From DATARH01 sp035550515 (GTDB taxonomy: Bacteria; Pseudomonadota; Alphaproteobacteria; ATCC43930; CGMCC-115725), in assembly GCA_035550515.1 (NCBI GenBank), contig DASZOZ010000005.1, forward strand, positions 1 to 64,000: 64,000 bases of DNA, in the 5' to 3' direction. The notes beneath the pieces were generated by a model. The model was not told the origin of the DNA. It searched no databases and worked only from the letters and a program-made list of their open reading frames with translations. Below, in pieces: positions 1-8,325 of this stretch (position 1 is the first letter of the stretch; every line of letters starts with the position of its first letter). Made by a program: the position numbers and the translations under genes.

Positions 1-1
1 G

Positions 2-343
2 AACCGTTCGAACAATTACGCCTTGAACCGCGAAGTGCAGCGCACCGAAAGCGATACCGGCATCGACGGGATCAACCAGCAGGACCGCGCGCTGCAGGAA
101 AGCATGGGGCCGATCGTCGACCGCTCGAAAGAACATTTGGGGCCGGGCGACAAGGCCATCGGCCAGACCCGGCGCATGCTGGGGCAGGCGGTCAGGGCGG
201 TCCAGGCGGGCGGCGTCCCCGCCGGCACCGGCACCAGCTACTATCAAATCCGCGCCGGCGAAGAGGTGTTGCCGCGCGATGCCGACTGGCACGCGATCCT
301 GGCGCCGGACATCACCAAGGACAAAATCCTGCAGACTGTGTAG
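2..343 (+). CDS. Rieske-type aromatic ring-hydroxylating oxygenase, alpha subunit (C-terminal part)
   Basis: The open frame enters from the left edge, so only the last 113 residues are present and the N-terminal Rieske [2Fe-2S] domain is outside the window. The visible part resembles the end of the catalytic domain of phthalate-4,5-dioxygenase/LigXa-like oxygenases: an NNYALNREVQ stretch, TGIDGINQQD, then ALQESMGPIVDRSKEHLG. These enzymes hydroxylate or demethylate aromatic acids using electrons from a reductase partner. The gentisate dioxygenase and DapA-family gene downstream fit an aromatic catabolic cluster. A TTG at 23 could be read as a start, but homology continues upstream of it, so it is internal. 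The substrate cannot be determined. Confidence 0.8.
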   Translation, partial: NRSNNYALNREVQRTESDTGIDGINQQDRALQESMGPIVDRSKEHLGPGDKAIGQTRRMLGQAVRAVQAGGVPAGTGTSYYQIRAGEEVLPRDADWHAILAPDITKDKILQTV

Positions 344-372
344 GAACACCCGCGCGGCAACGCGACGGGCGT

Positions 373-394
373 GGTCCCGGCGGAGGCCGGGACC
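373..394. repeat. Perfect 9-bp-stem hairpin between oxygenase and DapA-family genes
   Basis: GGTCCCGGC (373-381) and GCCGGGACC (386-394) form a perfect stem around a GGAG loop. There is no T-run, so it is not a typical intrinsic terminator. It may be an mRNA-stabilising hairpin or a weak Rho-dependent stop. Confidence 0.5.
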
Positions 395-432
395 TACGCT
401 CCGGCCGCTGAAACGATGAGGAGCAATTGACG

Positions 433-1368
433 ATGGCAGCGCAGCCGTTTGCCGGGGTTCTGGTCCCGGTCCTGACCCCGTTCACCGCTGCGGGCGAGCC
501 CGATGCCGGGCGGTTTGTCGCGTTCTGCCGCTGGCTGCTCGACGAGGGCGCCGACGGGCTGGCGATCTTCGGCACGACCAGCGAGGCCAATTCGATGGCC
601 GCGAGCGAGCGGATGGCGCTGCTCGACCGGCTGGTGGCGTCCGGCATCCCGACGGCGAAGCTGATGCCAGGCGCCGGCGCATGCTCGATCACCGAGGCGT
701 CGATGCTGATCAAGCATGCGGTGGCGCATGGCTGCGGCGGCGTGTTGATGCTGCCGCCGTTCTACTACAAGGGGATGTCCGATCAGGGCGTCTACGACTT
801 CATCGCGGCGGTGATCGACCGCGTCGCCTCGCCCGCGCTCAAGATGTACCTCTATCACATCCCGCCGCAGACGATGATCCCGTTCGGGGTCGAGCTGGTC
901 GGGCGGCTGATCAAGGCCCATCCCGGTACGGTCGTCGGCCTCAAGGACAGCTCGGGCGATTGGAGTAACACCAAGGCGCTGTGCGACGCCTATGCCGCCG
1001 AGGGTTTCGCGATCTTCCCCGGCTCCGAGGTGTTCCTGCTCGACGGGCTGCGCGCCGGCGGGGTGGGCTGCATCACCGCGTCGGGCAACGTCAACGTGCC
1101 GGGCATCCGCAAGGTCTACGAGAACTGGAAGACGCCGCAGGCCGACCAGTTGCAGGCCGACATCACCCGGGTGCGCATGACCATCCAGAAATACCCGATG
1201 GTGCCGGCGCTGAAGCGCATCGTCGCGCATTTCCACAATGACGAAGCGTGGGCCGCGGTGCGCCCGCCAATGGAGCGCCTGTCGGGCGCCCAGTCGCAGG
1301 CGCTGATCGCCGACCTCGAAAAGATCGGCTACAGCCTCGGCGGGGGCCGCCGGGAAGCCGCCGAGTAG
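433..1368 (+). CDS. Dihydrodipicolinate synthase (DapA)/N-acetylneuraminate lyase family protein
   Basis: This 311-residue protein is a class I aldolase-fold lyase forming a Schiff base with a pyruvate-like substrate. Seen: the GTTSE substrate-carboxylate loop near residue 46, the catalytic Tyr in KMYLYHIPP near 140, and the Schiff-base Lys in VGLKDSSGDW near 168. ATG 433 is preferred over the TTG two codons upstream because AGGAG (419-423) sits 9 nt before it. The family includes true DapA, sugar-acid dehydratases and aromatic hydratase-aldolases. Its position between a ring-hydroxylating oxygenase and gentisate dioxygenase favours a catabolic role over lysine biosynthesis, but this is inference. 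Confidence 0.85.
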   Translation: MAAQPFAGVLVPVLTPFTAAGEPDAGRFVAFCRWLLDEGADGLAIFGTTSEANSMAASERMALLDRLVASGIPTAKLMPGAGACSITEASMLIKHAVAHGCGGVLMLPPFYYKGMSDQGVYDFIAAVIDRVASPALKMYLYHIPPQTMIPFGVELVGRLIKAHPGTVVGLKDSSGDWSNTKALCDAYAAEGFAIFPGSEVFLLDGLRAGGVGCITASGNVNVPGIRKVYENWKTPQADQLQADITRVRMTIQKYPMVPALKRIVAHFHNDEAWAAVRPPMERLSGAQSQALIADLEKIGYSLGGGRREAAE

Positions 1369-1382
1369 CTTCATAACGCGTC

Positions 1383-1412
1383 ATTCCGGGGCGCCGCGCG
1401 GCGCCCCGGAAT
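1383..1412. repeat. 30-bp perfect palindrome, intergenic repeat family
   Basis: Half-site ATTCCGGGGCGCCGC is followed directly by its exact reverse complement. The unit begins with the GTCATTCCGGGGC sequence found again at 16310. Downstream, the GTCCGTGTTCATGGGTTCC-like stretch (about 1469-1491) is nearly identical to 16402-16424, so this is a dispersed genomic repeat and not a gene-specific operator. Confidence 0.75.
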
Positions 1413-1533
1413 GCATGAACGCCGGCGACCGCTTGCCATGCAACGACGATCGTGCCCGACATCTGGTGTCCGTGTTCATGGGTTCCGGGTCCGGCCGTCC
1501 CGGCCATCCCGGAACGATGCGAGGGAGTGAGGC

Positions 1534-2583
1534 ATGGCCACCGAACACGCACCCGCCCGCACCCCCGAGCGCCAGGCGTTCTATGACAAAATTGCGCCGG
1601 CCAACCTGGCGCCGCTGTGGGAGCAGCTGCACAGCCTGGTGACCCCGGCGCCGGTGCCGAAATGCCTACCGGCGGTGTGGCGCTACCGCGACGTGCGGCC
1701 GTTCCTGATGCAATCGGGCAGCCTCATCTCGGCGCAGGAGGCGACGCGCCGCGTGCTGATGCTGATGAACCCCGGCCTTGGCGGCCAGGCCTCGATCACC
1801 GGCTCGCTGTTCGCCGGCTTGCAGCTGATCATGCCGGGCGAGATCGCCCCGGCGCACCGCCATACGCAGTCGGCGCTGCGCTTCATCATCGAGGGGCACG
1901 GCGCCTATACCGCGGTCGACGGCGAGCGCACGGCGATGGAGCCGGGCGACTTCGTCATCACCCCGTCCTGGACCTGGCACGACCACGGCAACGATACGCC
2001 GGAGCCGATGGTGTGGCTCGACGGGCTCGACATCCAGATCGTCAACCTGCTGAACGCCAGCTTCGCCGAAGGCTACCCGGACGATACGCAGCCGGTGTCG
2101 CGCGCCGAAGGCGACAGCCTCGCGCGCTACGGCAACAATCTACTGCCGGTCGATTGGCAACCCCAGGTCAAGACCTCACCGGTGTTCAACTATCCCTACG
2201 CCCGTACCCGCGAGGCGCTGGCGGCGCTCGCCCGCAACGGCGCGCCCGACCCGTTTCACGGCCACAAGCTGCGCTATGTGAACCCGGCCTCGGGCGAGTT
2301 CGCGATGCCGACGATCGCGACCTTTGTGCAGCTGTTGCCGGCGGGGTTCGCGTCGCTGCCCTATCGCATGACCGACGGGACGGTCTTTGTCTGTGTCGAA
2401 GGGGAGGGGGAGACCCGCGTCGGCGACACGGTGCTGCGCTGGGAACAGCACGACATCATCGTCGTGCCGAGCTGGGCGTCGCACACCCATCATGCCAGGG
2501 CGGAGTCGGTGCTGTTCAGCTTCTCCGACCGGGCGGTCCAGGAGAAGCTCGGTCTGTGGCGCGAGGCACGCGGCAACGCCTGA
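1534..2583 (+). CDS. Gentisate 1,2-dioxygenase (bicupin)
   Basis: The 349-residue length is typical of gentisate 1,2-dioxygenases, iron(II) ring-cleavage enzymes that convert gentisate plus O2 to maleylpyruvate. The N-terminal cupin carries the metal site in PAHRHTQSALRFIIEG (His-X-His near residue 108) and the later histidines of WTWHDHG. A second cupin follows (VCVEGEGETRVGDTVLRW, then WASHTHHA). The start is ATG 1534 with GAGGGAG at 1521-1527. Salicylate and 1-hydroxy-2-naphthoate dioxygenases are close relatives and cannot be excluded. It is likely transcribed with the upstream oxygenase and lyase genes, although a 165-bp gap with a palindrome separates them. Confidence 0.88.
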   Translation: MATEHAPARTPERQAFYDKIAPANLAPLWEQLHSLVTPAPVPKCLPAVWRYRDVRPFLMQSGSLISAQEATRRVLMLMNPGLGGQASITGSLFAGLQLIMPGEIAPAHRHTQSALRFIIEGHGAYTAVDGERTAMEPGDFVITPSWTWHDHGNDTPEPMVWLDGLDIQIVNLLNASFAEGYPDDTQPVSRAEGDSLARYGNNLLPVDWQPQVKTSPVFNYPYARTREALAALARNGAPDPFHGHKLRYVNPASGEFAMPTIATFVQLLPAGFASLPYRMTDGTVFVCVEGEGETRVGDTVLRWEQHDIIVVPSWASHTHHARAESVLFSFSDRAVQEKLGLWREARGNA

Positions 2584-2636
2584 CAGACAGCGGCGGCTGG
2601 GGTTATCTTGACCATGCTGCGGCAAACGGTGACGGC

Positions 2637-4082
2637 ATGGGTAGCAAGACAAAGCATGGCGCTGGCGCCGTTCATCCGGTGATCCTGTCGGGCGGGTCGG
2701 GAACACGGCTGTGGCCGATGTCGCGCACGCTCTACCCGAAGCAGATATTGCCGCTGGTCGGCGAGCACAGCCTGCTGCAGCAGGCGGCGCTGCGGGTCGA
2801 CGGGTTGGCGGCCTTCGCCGCGCCGCTCGTCGTCGCCAACGAAGAACATCGTTTTATCGTCGCCGAGCAGCTGCGCGAGCTTGGTCTCGGGCCGCAGGCC
2901 CTGCTGCTCGAGCCGGTCGGCCGCAACACCGCGCCGGCGGCTTGCGTCAGCGCGCTGTCGCTGATCGACGCCGATCCCGACGCGCTGATGCTGGTGATGC
3001 CGTCCGACCATTTGATCGAGGATCGCGGCGCGTTCCTGGCCGCGGTCGAACGCGCCGCGGCGGCGGCGCGCACCGGCTGTCTCGTCACCTTCGGCATCCA
3101 CCCGGAACGCGCCGAGACCGGGTTCGGCTATATCGAGCGCGGCGCCAAGCTGCCCGGCGCCGACGGTTCGTTCCGAGTGGCGCGGTTTGTCGAAAAGCCC
3201 GATGCGGCGACCGCCGAACAATACGTCGCCTCGGGCGATTATTTCTGGAACAGCGGCATCTTCCTGTTCCCGGCGTCGCTGTATCTCAGCGAGCTGGAGC
3301 GGCTGCGCCCGGACATGGTCGCGGCCTGCCGCGCGGCGCTGGGCGGCGCCAAGCGCGACGACGACTTCGTCCGCCTCGACAACCAGGCGTTTGCCGCCTG
3401 TCCGGCGGATTCGATCGACTATGCGGTCATGGAGCACACCGAGCGCGCCGCGGTTGTCCCGGTGGCGATGGGGTGGAGCGATCTCGGCTCGTGGGACGCG
3501 CTCTGGGAACTCGCCGAGAAGGACGACGCGGGCAACGCCTTGCTCGGCAACGTCATCGCCGAGGATGCCGCGAATTGCTACCTGCGGTCGGAGAGCGGGC
3601 TGATCGCGGCGCTCGGGGTCGAAGACCTGATCGTCGTCGCCACCGACGACGCGGTGATGCTGGCGCCGCGCGACCGCGCGCAGGACGTGCGCCGGCTGGT
3701 CGCGCGGCTCGGCGCCGAGGGGCGCCCCGAGGCCGACACGCTGCCGCGCGTCCACCGCCCTTGGGGCTCGTACGAGACGCTGCATCACGGCACGCGCGTG
3801 CAGGTCAAGCACATCGTCGTCAAACCCGGCGGCAAGCTGTCGCTGCAGATGCACCACCATCGCGCCGAGCATTGGGTCGTCGTCCAAGGGACCGCAAGGG
3901 TGCGGCGCGGCGACGAGGAGATCATCCTGACCGAGGACCAGTCGACCTATATCCCGCTCGGCACCGCGCACCGGCTGGAGAACCCCGGTAAGATCCCGCT
4001 GCACCTGATCGAGGTGCAATCCGGCGCCTATCTCGGCGAAGACGACATCGTCCGCTTCGAGGACCATTACGGCCGGGCCTGA
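2637..4082 (+). CDS. manC: Mannose-1-phosphate guanylyltransferase / mannose-6-phosphate isomerase (type II PMI)
   Basis: This bifunctional 481-residue enzyme supplies GDP-mannose for surface polysaccharides. The N-terminal nucleotidyltransferase shows VILSGGSGTRLWPMSR...YPKQ (residues about 15-37) and RFVEKPD near 182. The C-terminal cupin-type isomerase domain shows GGKLSLQMHHHRAEHWVVV and YIPLGTAHRLEN. The open frame extends far upstream through gentisate dioxygenase in another frame. ATG 2637 is chosen because it places the GGSGTR motif at the expected distance from the N-terminus; the ribosome binding site there is weak. It starts 53 bp after the dioxygenase stop, so co-transcription is possible although the pathways are unrelated. 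Confidence 0.9.
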   Translation: MGSKTKHGAGAVHPVILSGGSGTRLWPMSRTLYPKQILPLVGEHSLLQQAALRVDGLAAFAAPLVVANEEHRFIVAEQLRELGLGPQALLLEPVGRNTAPAACVSALSLIDADPDALMLVMPSDHLIEDRGAFLAAVERAAAAARTGCLVTFGIHPERAETGFGYIERGAKLPGADGSFRVARFVEKPDAATAEQYVASGDYFWNSGIFLFPASLYLSELERLRPDMVAACRAALGGAKRDDDFVRLDNQAFAACPADSIDYAVMEHTERAAVVPVAMGWSDLGSWDALWELAEKDDAGNALLGNVIAEDAANCYLRSESGLIAALGVEDLIVVATDDAVMLAPRDRAQDVRRLVARLGAEGRPEADTLPRVHRPWGSYETLHHGTRVQVKHIVVKPGGKLSLQMHHHRAEHWVVVQGTARVRRGDEEIILTEDQSTYIPLGTAHRLENPGKIPLHLIEVQSGAYLGEDDIVRFEDHYGRA

Positions 4083-4090
4083 CGGCCCTT

Positions 4091-5026
4091 TCACACCTCG
4101 GTCTTCGCGCCGGTGCGTTCGGTGATCAGCCGGTAATGCTCGACGCGCCGGTGCTTGTCGAAGGCGAAGACCGAGCGGCGCAGATAAGCGCCCAGCTCCA
4201 GGTCCAGGTTGACGCCGATGACCTCGTCGTCCTCGGTCTGGGCGAGCGCGGCGATCTCGCCGGTCGGCGCGACGATCGCCGAGCCGCCGATCATCCCGAA
4301 CCCGTCCTCGGCGCCGCATTTCGCCGCCGCCAGCACCCAGGCCGCATTCTGGTAGGCGCCGGCCTGCAAGGACAGCAGGTGGTGGAACATCCGCAGATGC
4401 TCGGGCTCCCGGTGGTGAATGTTCTCGATCGGTGTGTTGTAGCCGAGCGCGATGATCTCCACGCCCTGCAATCCCATGACGCGATAGGTCTCGGGCCAGC
4501 GCCGGTCGTTGCAGATGCACATCCCGACCACCGCGTCATAGGCGCGCCACACCTTGAACCCCTCGTTGCCGACATCGAAATAGCGCTTTTCGAGATGCTG
4601 GAACGGCGCGTCAGGCAGATGCTCGGAATGGCCGGGCAGGTGGATCTTGCGGTAGCGCCCGACGATCCGTCCGTCGCGCTCGACGAGGATCGCGGTGTTG
4701 TAGCGGCGGGTCTGCCCCGCCTCCTCGGTCAGCTCGGCATAGCCGAGGTAGAACCCGACGCCGAGGTCGCGGGCGAGGTCGAAGAGCGGCTGCGTCTCCG
4801 GGCTCGGCATCCGGCTTTCAAAAAACCGGTCGATCGCCGCCTGGTCGGTCATCCACCAGCGCGGGAAGAACGTCGTCAGCGCCAGTTCCGGGAAGACGAC
4901 AAACGTCGCCCCGCCGGCATGCGCCTCACGCAGCAGCGCGATCAGCCGCTTCACCACCGCCGCGCGGCTGTCGGCGAGATGAATGGGGCCGAGCTGGGCC
5001 ACGGCGGCGCGCAGTTTGCGGGACAT
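4091..5026 (-). CDS. N-carbamoyl-D-amino acid hydrolase (D-carbamoylase), nitrilase superfamily
   Basis: This cytosolic 311-residue amidohydrolase cleaves N-carbamoyl-D-amino acids to D-amino acid, CO2 and ammonia. The Glu-Lys-Cys triad is visible: Glu in FVVFPELALTTFFPRW (about residue 47), Lys in RYRKIHLPGH (about 127) and Cys in GMCICNDRRWPE (about 172). The segments YNTAIL, FQHLEKRYF and FHHLLSLQAGAYQN are characteristic of D-carbamoylases and not of generic nitrilases. ATG 5026 is preferred over an upstream ATG at 5065 because GGAGGA lies about 8 nt before it and the protein then begins where the family does. With the hydantoinase at 5644-7104 it forms a D-hydantoin degradation pair. Confidence 0.88.
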   Translation of the reverse strand: MSRKLRAAVAQLGPIHLADSRAAVVKRLIALLREAHAGGATFVVFPELALTTFFPRWWMTDQAAIDRFFESRMPSPETQPLFDLARDLGVGFYLGYAELTEEAGQTRRYNTAILVERDGRIVGRYRKIHLPGHSEHLPDAPFQHLEKRYFDVGNEGFKVWRAYDAVVGMCICNDRRWPETYRVMGLQGVEIIALGYNTPIENIHHREPEHLRMFHHLLSLQAGAYQNAAWVLAAAKCGAEDGFGMIGGSAIVAPTGEIAALAQTEDDEVIGVNLDLELGAYLRRSVFAFDKHRRVEHYRLITERTGAKTEV

Positions 5027-5162
5027 GAAGTCCTCCGTCCAGGGGTGGTCGGTATAGTGGAACAAGTTCCAAGCTCAAGGATAGGCATGGATAGGCCGCT
5101 CTCGCATCCGCCGACCGTTCCCGGCTGGAGACGCTCTTCCCGGCTTTCCGGATGCCGAGAAA

Positions 5163-5639
5163 GTGCGAGCGAAAACACCGCGTCCGGGGGGCGGTCTACG
5201 GAGTCGCTGGAAAACCGCGGACGGACGCATCGTCGAGCGCGATCGTTTGCATGAAACGGTGGAGGTGTATGATCCGTCCGGCAGACGGCATCTGGGTGAG
5301 TTCGATCCTTGGGATGGGAGGCAGGTCAACCCTCCCGACCCCAACGCGGTCCGTGGAGCCATGATCATGATCTATCGCGTTGTGACCTACGACCGAACGT
5401 CGGAAAGGATGAAGGGCAGTTTGATCGTGCCGCCGGGCGTTGCGGCGAAAGTCAGGAAAATCGCCGGTTTCAAACCCGAAGACGACGGCCTCGGCGACTA
5501 CCCGCTAGACGAAGGGCAGACCAAGCGGGTTGCGAAGGTGCTCGGCTTTCGGCCGGAGACCGACAGGTTTTTCTATTATGTCGAGCCCTATGACCCGCCC
5601 GAGGATTGCGGTTTCCAGGAGATGAGCGCGGCGGGCTGA
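5163..5639 (+). CDS. Colicin E3-like RNase toxin domain fused in frame to its partner (probable immunity) protein
   Basis: This 158-codon frame has two parts. Residues 1-60 match the C-terminal 16S-rRNase domain of colicin E3: SRWKTADGR, the catalytic Asp27-His30-Glu34 triad with the same spacing as Asp510-His513-Glu517, then HLGEFDP and a PPDP end. Residues from Met67 form an acidic partner described separately. The GTG start at 5163 gives an MRAKTPRPGGG-like opening. If one A of 5342-5343 were removed, the toxin would end ...DPTRSVEP with a TGA overlapping the partner's ATG (ATGA at 5361). The fusion may therefore be a one-base insertion or a sequencing error. No secretion or delivery domain is present, so it is not a complete bacteriocin. 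Confidence 0.65.
   Translation: MRAKTPRPGGGLRSRWKTADGRIVERDRLHETVEVYDPSGRRHLGEFDPWDGRQVNPPDPNAVRGAMIMIYRVVTYDRTSERMKGSLIVPPGVAAKVRKIAGFKPEDDGLGDYPLDEGQTKRVAKVLGFRPETDRFFYYVEPYDPPEDCGFQEMSAAG
5361..5639 (+). CDS. Probable cognate partner/immunity protein of the E3-like toxin (nested start)
   Basis: Translation from ATG 5361 (or ATG 5367) would give a separate 92-residue acidic protein opening MIMIYRVVTYDRTSERMKGS and closing with FFYYVEPYDPPEDCGF. I do not recognise a named domain. Conserved-looking stretches are SLIVPPGVAAKVRKIAG and GDYPLDEGQTKRVAKVLGF. Acidity (paired Asp/Glu residues) and placement directly behind an E3-type RNase suggest an inhibitor, as for colicin immunity genes. The ATGA context at 5361 is typical of translational coupling. 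The stop lies 4 bp from the convergent hydantoinase stop. Confidence 0.55.
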   Translation: MIMIYRVVTYDRTSERMKGSLIVPPGVAAKVRKIAGFKPEDDGLGDYPLDEGQTKRVAKVLGFRPETDRFFYYVEPYDPPEDCGFQEMSAAG

Positions 5640-5643
5640 AGTT

Positions 5644-7104
5644 TCAGACCAATACACCGCCCCTCGCCGCGGCGAAGGCCAGTTCCGGCGCCGGGCGGCC
5701 GAGCGGTCTGGCCATGTCGCTGAGCGCGCAGGGCAGGAAATTGCCGCTGCCGCGCTCGGCCTTGAGCGCGCCGTCCTCGACGACGATGCGGCCGCGCGAG
5801 ATCACCGTCACCGGCCAGCCGTGGACGTGCCGCCCCTCGTACGGGGTGTAGCCGGTGTTGTCGTGCAGCATTGCGGCCGACACGTGCACTTCGCGGTCGG
5901 GGTCCCAGATGCAGATGTCGGCGTCGCTGCCGACCGCGATCGTGCCTTTTTTCGGGTAGAGGCCGTAAAGCCGCGCGTGGTTGGTCGCGGTCAGCGCGAC
6001 AAAGCGGTTGAGGTCGAGCCGGCCGGTCCTGACGCCGGCGGAAAACAGCAACGGCACGCGCAGCTCGATGCCCGGCACGCCGTTGGCGGTGTCCTTGAAG
6101 GTGGTCTTGTCACCTTTCAACAGCTTGCCGGTCTCGTCGTAGCGATAGGGCGCGTGGTCGGACGAAAACACCTGGAACGTGCCGTTTTGCAGCCCGCGCC
6201 ACACCGCCTCCTGGTTGGCCGCGTCGCGCGGCGGGGGCGAGCAGCAGAATTTGGTGCCTTCGAGGTCCATGCCGATATCGTCGGCGGTCAGGAACAGGTA
6301 TTGCGGGCAGGTCTCGCCGTAGATCTTGAGGCCCTTGGTCTGGGCGCCGCGGATCACGTCGATCGCGTCCGAAGCCGAGACGTGGACGATCAGGATCGGC
6401 ACGTCCAGCAGCTGCGACAACGCCACGGCACGGTTGGCCGCCTCGCCCTCGGCGATCCCGGCATGCGACACCGCATGGTAGCGCGGCTGGCTCATGCCGT
6501 GGGCGAGCAGGCGGTCGGCGAGCCACTGGATCATGTCGTGGTTTTCGGCGTGGATCATCATCATCGCGCCCTCGCGCCGGGCGAGCGCCATGATGTCGAG
6601 CATCTGCCGGTCGTCGAGCCGCAGCAGGTCGTAGGTCATGTAGACCTTGAAGCTGGTATAGCCGTCCTGGATCAGCGCCGGCAGCTCCTGTCCCAGCACC
6701 TGCTCGGTCGGGTCGGAGATGATCAGGTGGATGGCGTAGTCGATCACCGCCTTGGGCTTGGCGGCGGCACGGTAGGCGTCGACCACCTGGCGCAGCGATT
6801 GGCCGCGGTGCTGCGCGGCGAACGGGATCACCGTCGTCGTGCCGCCGAACGCCGCGGCGACGGTGCCGCTGTAGAAATCGTCGGCGGTCATCACCCCGGC
6901 CGAGGACGCCTGCTCGATATGGCAATGGCTGTCGATCGCGCCGGGCAGCACCAGCCTGGCGGTCGCATCGATCTCGCGCGCGCCCGCCGCGAGCCCGCGG
7001 CCGAGCGTGGCGACGACGCCGTCCTTGACCCCGACATCGCACGCGATGGTGTCGGCCGCCGTGACGACGGTGCCGTTGCGGATGACGAGATCGTATTCGG
7101 GCAT
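5644..7104 (-). CDS. D-hydantoinase / dihydropyrimidinase
   Basis: This 486-residue cyclic amidohydrolase opens hydantoin or dihydropyrimidine rings to N-carbamoyl amino acids. Metal-site residues are visible: DSHCHIE (HxH near 59-61), the carbamylated Lys in SFKVYMTYD (about 151), HAENHD, LIVHVSA and the Asp of FSSDHAPYRYDE. Length and C-terminus (GRHVHGWPVTVISRGRIVVEDG) match the family. ATG 7104 has only a weak GGAAA upstream. The product is the substrate of the D-carbamoylase at 4091-5026. The two same-strand genes are interrupted by the oppositely oriented toxin cassette, so a single operon is uncertain. A catabolic dihydropyrimidinase role is equally possible. Confidence 0.92.
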   Translation of the reverse strand: MPEYDLVIRNGTVVTAADTIACDVGVKDGVVATLGRGLAAGAREIDATARLVLPGAIDSHCHIEQASSAGVMTADDFYSGTVAAAFGGTTTVIPFAAQHRGQSLRQVVDAYRAAAKPKAVIDYAIHLIISDPTEQVLGQELPALIQDGYTSFKVYMTYDLLRLDDRQMLDIMALARREGAMMMIHAENHDMIQWLADRLLAHGMSQPRYHAVSHAGIAEGEAANRAVALSQLLDVPILIVHVSASDAIDVIRGAQTKGLKIYGETCPQYLFLTADDIGMDLEGTKFCCSPPPRDAANQEAVWRGLQNGTFQVFSSDHAPYRYDETGKLLKGDKTTFKDTANGVPGIELRVPLLFSAGVRTGRLDLNRFVALTATNHARLYGLYPKKGTIAVGSDADICIWDPDREVHVSAAMLHDNTGYTPYEGRHVHGWPVTVISRGRIVVEDGALKAERGSGNFLPCALSDMARPLGRPAPELAFAAARGGVLV

Positions 7105-7206
7105 GATTGCATTTCCGGTATGGCTGGCGCGCCGAGGAGGTTAACACATGACGCAGCCGCTACGCCTATGATCGCAACCGCCGAAACTTTGTGTCGTTAG
7201 GTTCGC

Positions 7207-8049
7207 ATGAGTGTCGAAACACGCCCGCGCCGCTTGTCGCCGAGCCAGATCCAGGGCCGCAAGGGCGGCGACAAGATCGTCTGCCTCACCGCCTATACCG
7301 CGCCGGTGGCCCGGCTGCTCGACGAGGCGGTCGAGCTGCTGCTGGTCGGCGACAGCCTGGCGATGACGATCTACGGCTTCGACAGCACGCTGCCGGTGAC
7401 GCTCGACATGATGGTCGCCCATGGCGCGGCTGTGGTGCGGGCGACGCGGCACGCGACGATCGTCGTCGACCTGCCGTTCGGCGCCTATCAGGAATCGCCG
7501 GAGCAGGCATTCCGCGCCGCGGCGCGTGTCATGGCCGAGACGCAATGCAGCGCGGTAAAGCTCGAAGGCGGCGAGGAGATGGCGGAAACCGTCGCGTTCC
7601 TGGTAAAGCGCGGCGTCCCGGTGATGGGCCATGTCGGCCTGACGCCGCAGGCGGTCAACCAGCTTGGCGGCTATCGCTCACGCGGTCATGCGGGCGAGGA
7701 ACGGCGGAAAATCCTCGCCGACGGCGCCGCGATCGCCGCGGCGGGGGCGTTTTCGCTGGTTGTCGAGGGTGTCAATGAAGGGCTGGCGGCCGAGTTGACC
7801 CAGGCGGTCGCGGTGCCGACGATCGGCATCGGCGCATCGCCGGCCTGCGACGGGCAGATCCTCGTCACCGACGACATGCTCGGGGTGTTCACCGAGTTCA
7901 CGGCGAAATTCGTCAAGCGCTACCGGCATATCGGCGAGGATATCGGGGCCGCGGCCGGGGAATATGCCGAGGATGTCCGAGCCGGGCGCTTCCCGGCACC
8001 GGAGCATACCTACGCGGCGCCGGGAAAACGGGCGAAGACGCCGGCCTAG
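7207..8049 (+). CDS. panB: 3-methyl-2-oxobutanoate hydroxymethyltransferase (ketopantoate hydroxymethyltransferase)
   Basis: This 280-residue cytosolic enzyme transfers a hydroxymethyl group from 5,10-methylene-THF to 2-oxoisovalerate, the first committed step to pantothenate and CoA. Motifs seen: VCLTAYTAPVARLLD, LLLVGDSLAMTIYG (metal-binding Asp), ATIVVDLPFGAYQESPEQ, AVKLEGG and VPVMGHVGLTPQAVNQLGGYR, with TIGIGASPACDGQILVTDDMLG near the end. ATG 7207 gives the expected N-terminus. It is divergent from the hydantoinase with about 100 bp between them. panC is not adjacent. Confidence 0.95.
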   Translation: MSVETRPRRLSPSQIQGRKGGDKIVCLTAYTAPVARLLDEAVELLLVGDSLAMTIYGFDSTLPVTLDMMVAHGAAVVRATRHATIVVDLPFGAYQESPEQAFRAAARVMAETQCSAVKLEGGEEMAETVAFLVKRGVPVMGHVGLTPQAVNQLGGYRSRGHAGEERRKILADGAAIAAAGAFSLVVEGVNEGLAAELTQAVAVPTIGIGASPACDGQILVTDDMLGVFTEFTAKFVKRYRHIGEDIGAAAGEYAEDVRAGRFPAPEHTYAAPGKRAKTPA

Positions 8050-8070
8050 TGCCCCGGCTTAGTGCCCTGG

Positions 8071-8325
8071 CTAGTGGCCGTGCCCGCCGGCGAAGCCCTT
8101 GGCCTCCTGGAGCTGCCCCAGCGCCTGCTTGATCAGCGCCTCGGCGTTTTCCTTGTGGCCGCCGTAGAAGCTGGCCGCCCCGTGCAGGTCGCCGAGCGCC
8201 GCTTGCAGATGGCCCTCCGCCCGGTTGATCTCCGGGTAGCGGCCCTGCGCCAGCGTGCCGGCGGCGAACGAGGCGACGCCGATGGCGGTCATGGCGGCGG
8301 CAAGCTTGAGATTGATGCGGGTCAT
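8071..8325 (-). CDS. Small secreted protein, function unknown
   Basis: This 84-residue protein has a clear signal peptide (basic MTRINLK, hydrophobic AAAMTAIGVASFAAG, likely cut after LAQG). The mature part is helical, with IKQALGQLQEAKGF repeats and a His/Gly tail ending GGHGH. The mature region contains four scattered His residues besides the tail, hinting at metal binding, but this is inference. A purine-rich GGGGGAG lies about 6 nt upstream of the start. It is divergent from gamma-glutamyltransferase and convergent with panB. No family is recognised. Confidence 0.7.
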   Translation of the reverse strand: MTRINLKLAAAMTAIGVASFAAGTLAQGRYPEINRAEGHLQAALGDLHGAASFYGGHKENAEALIKQALGQLQEAKGFAGGHGH

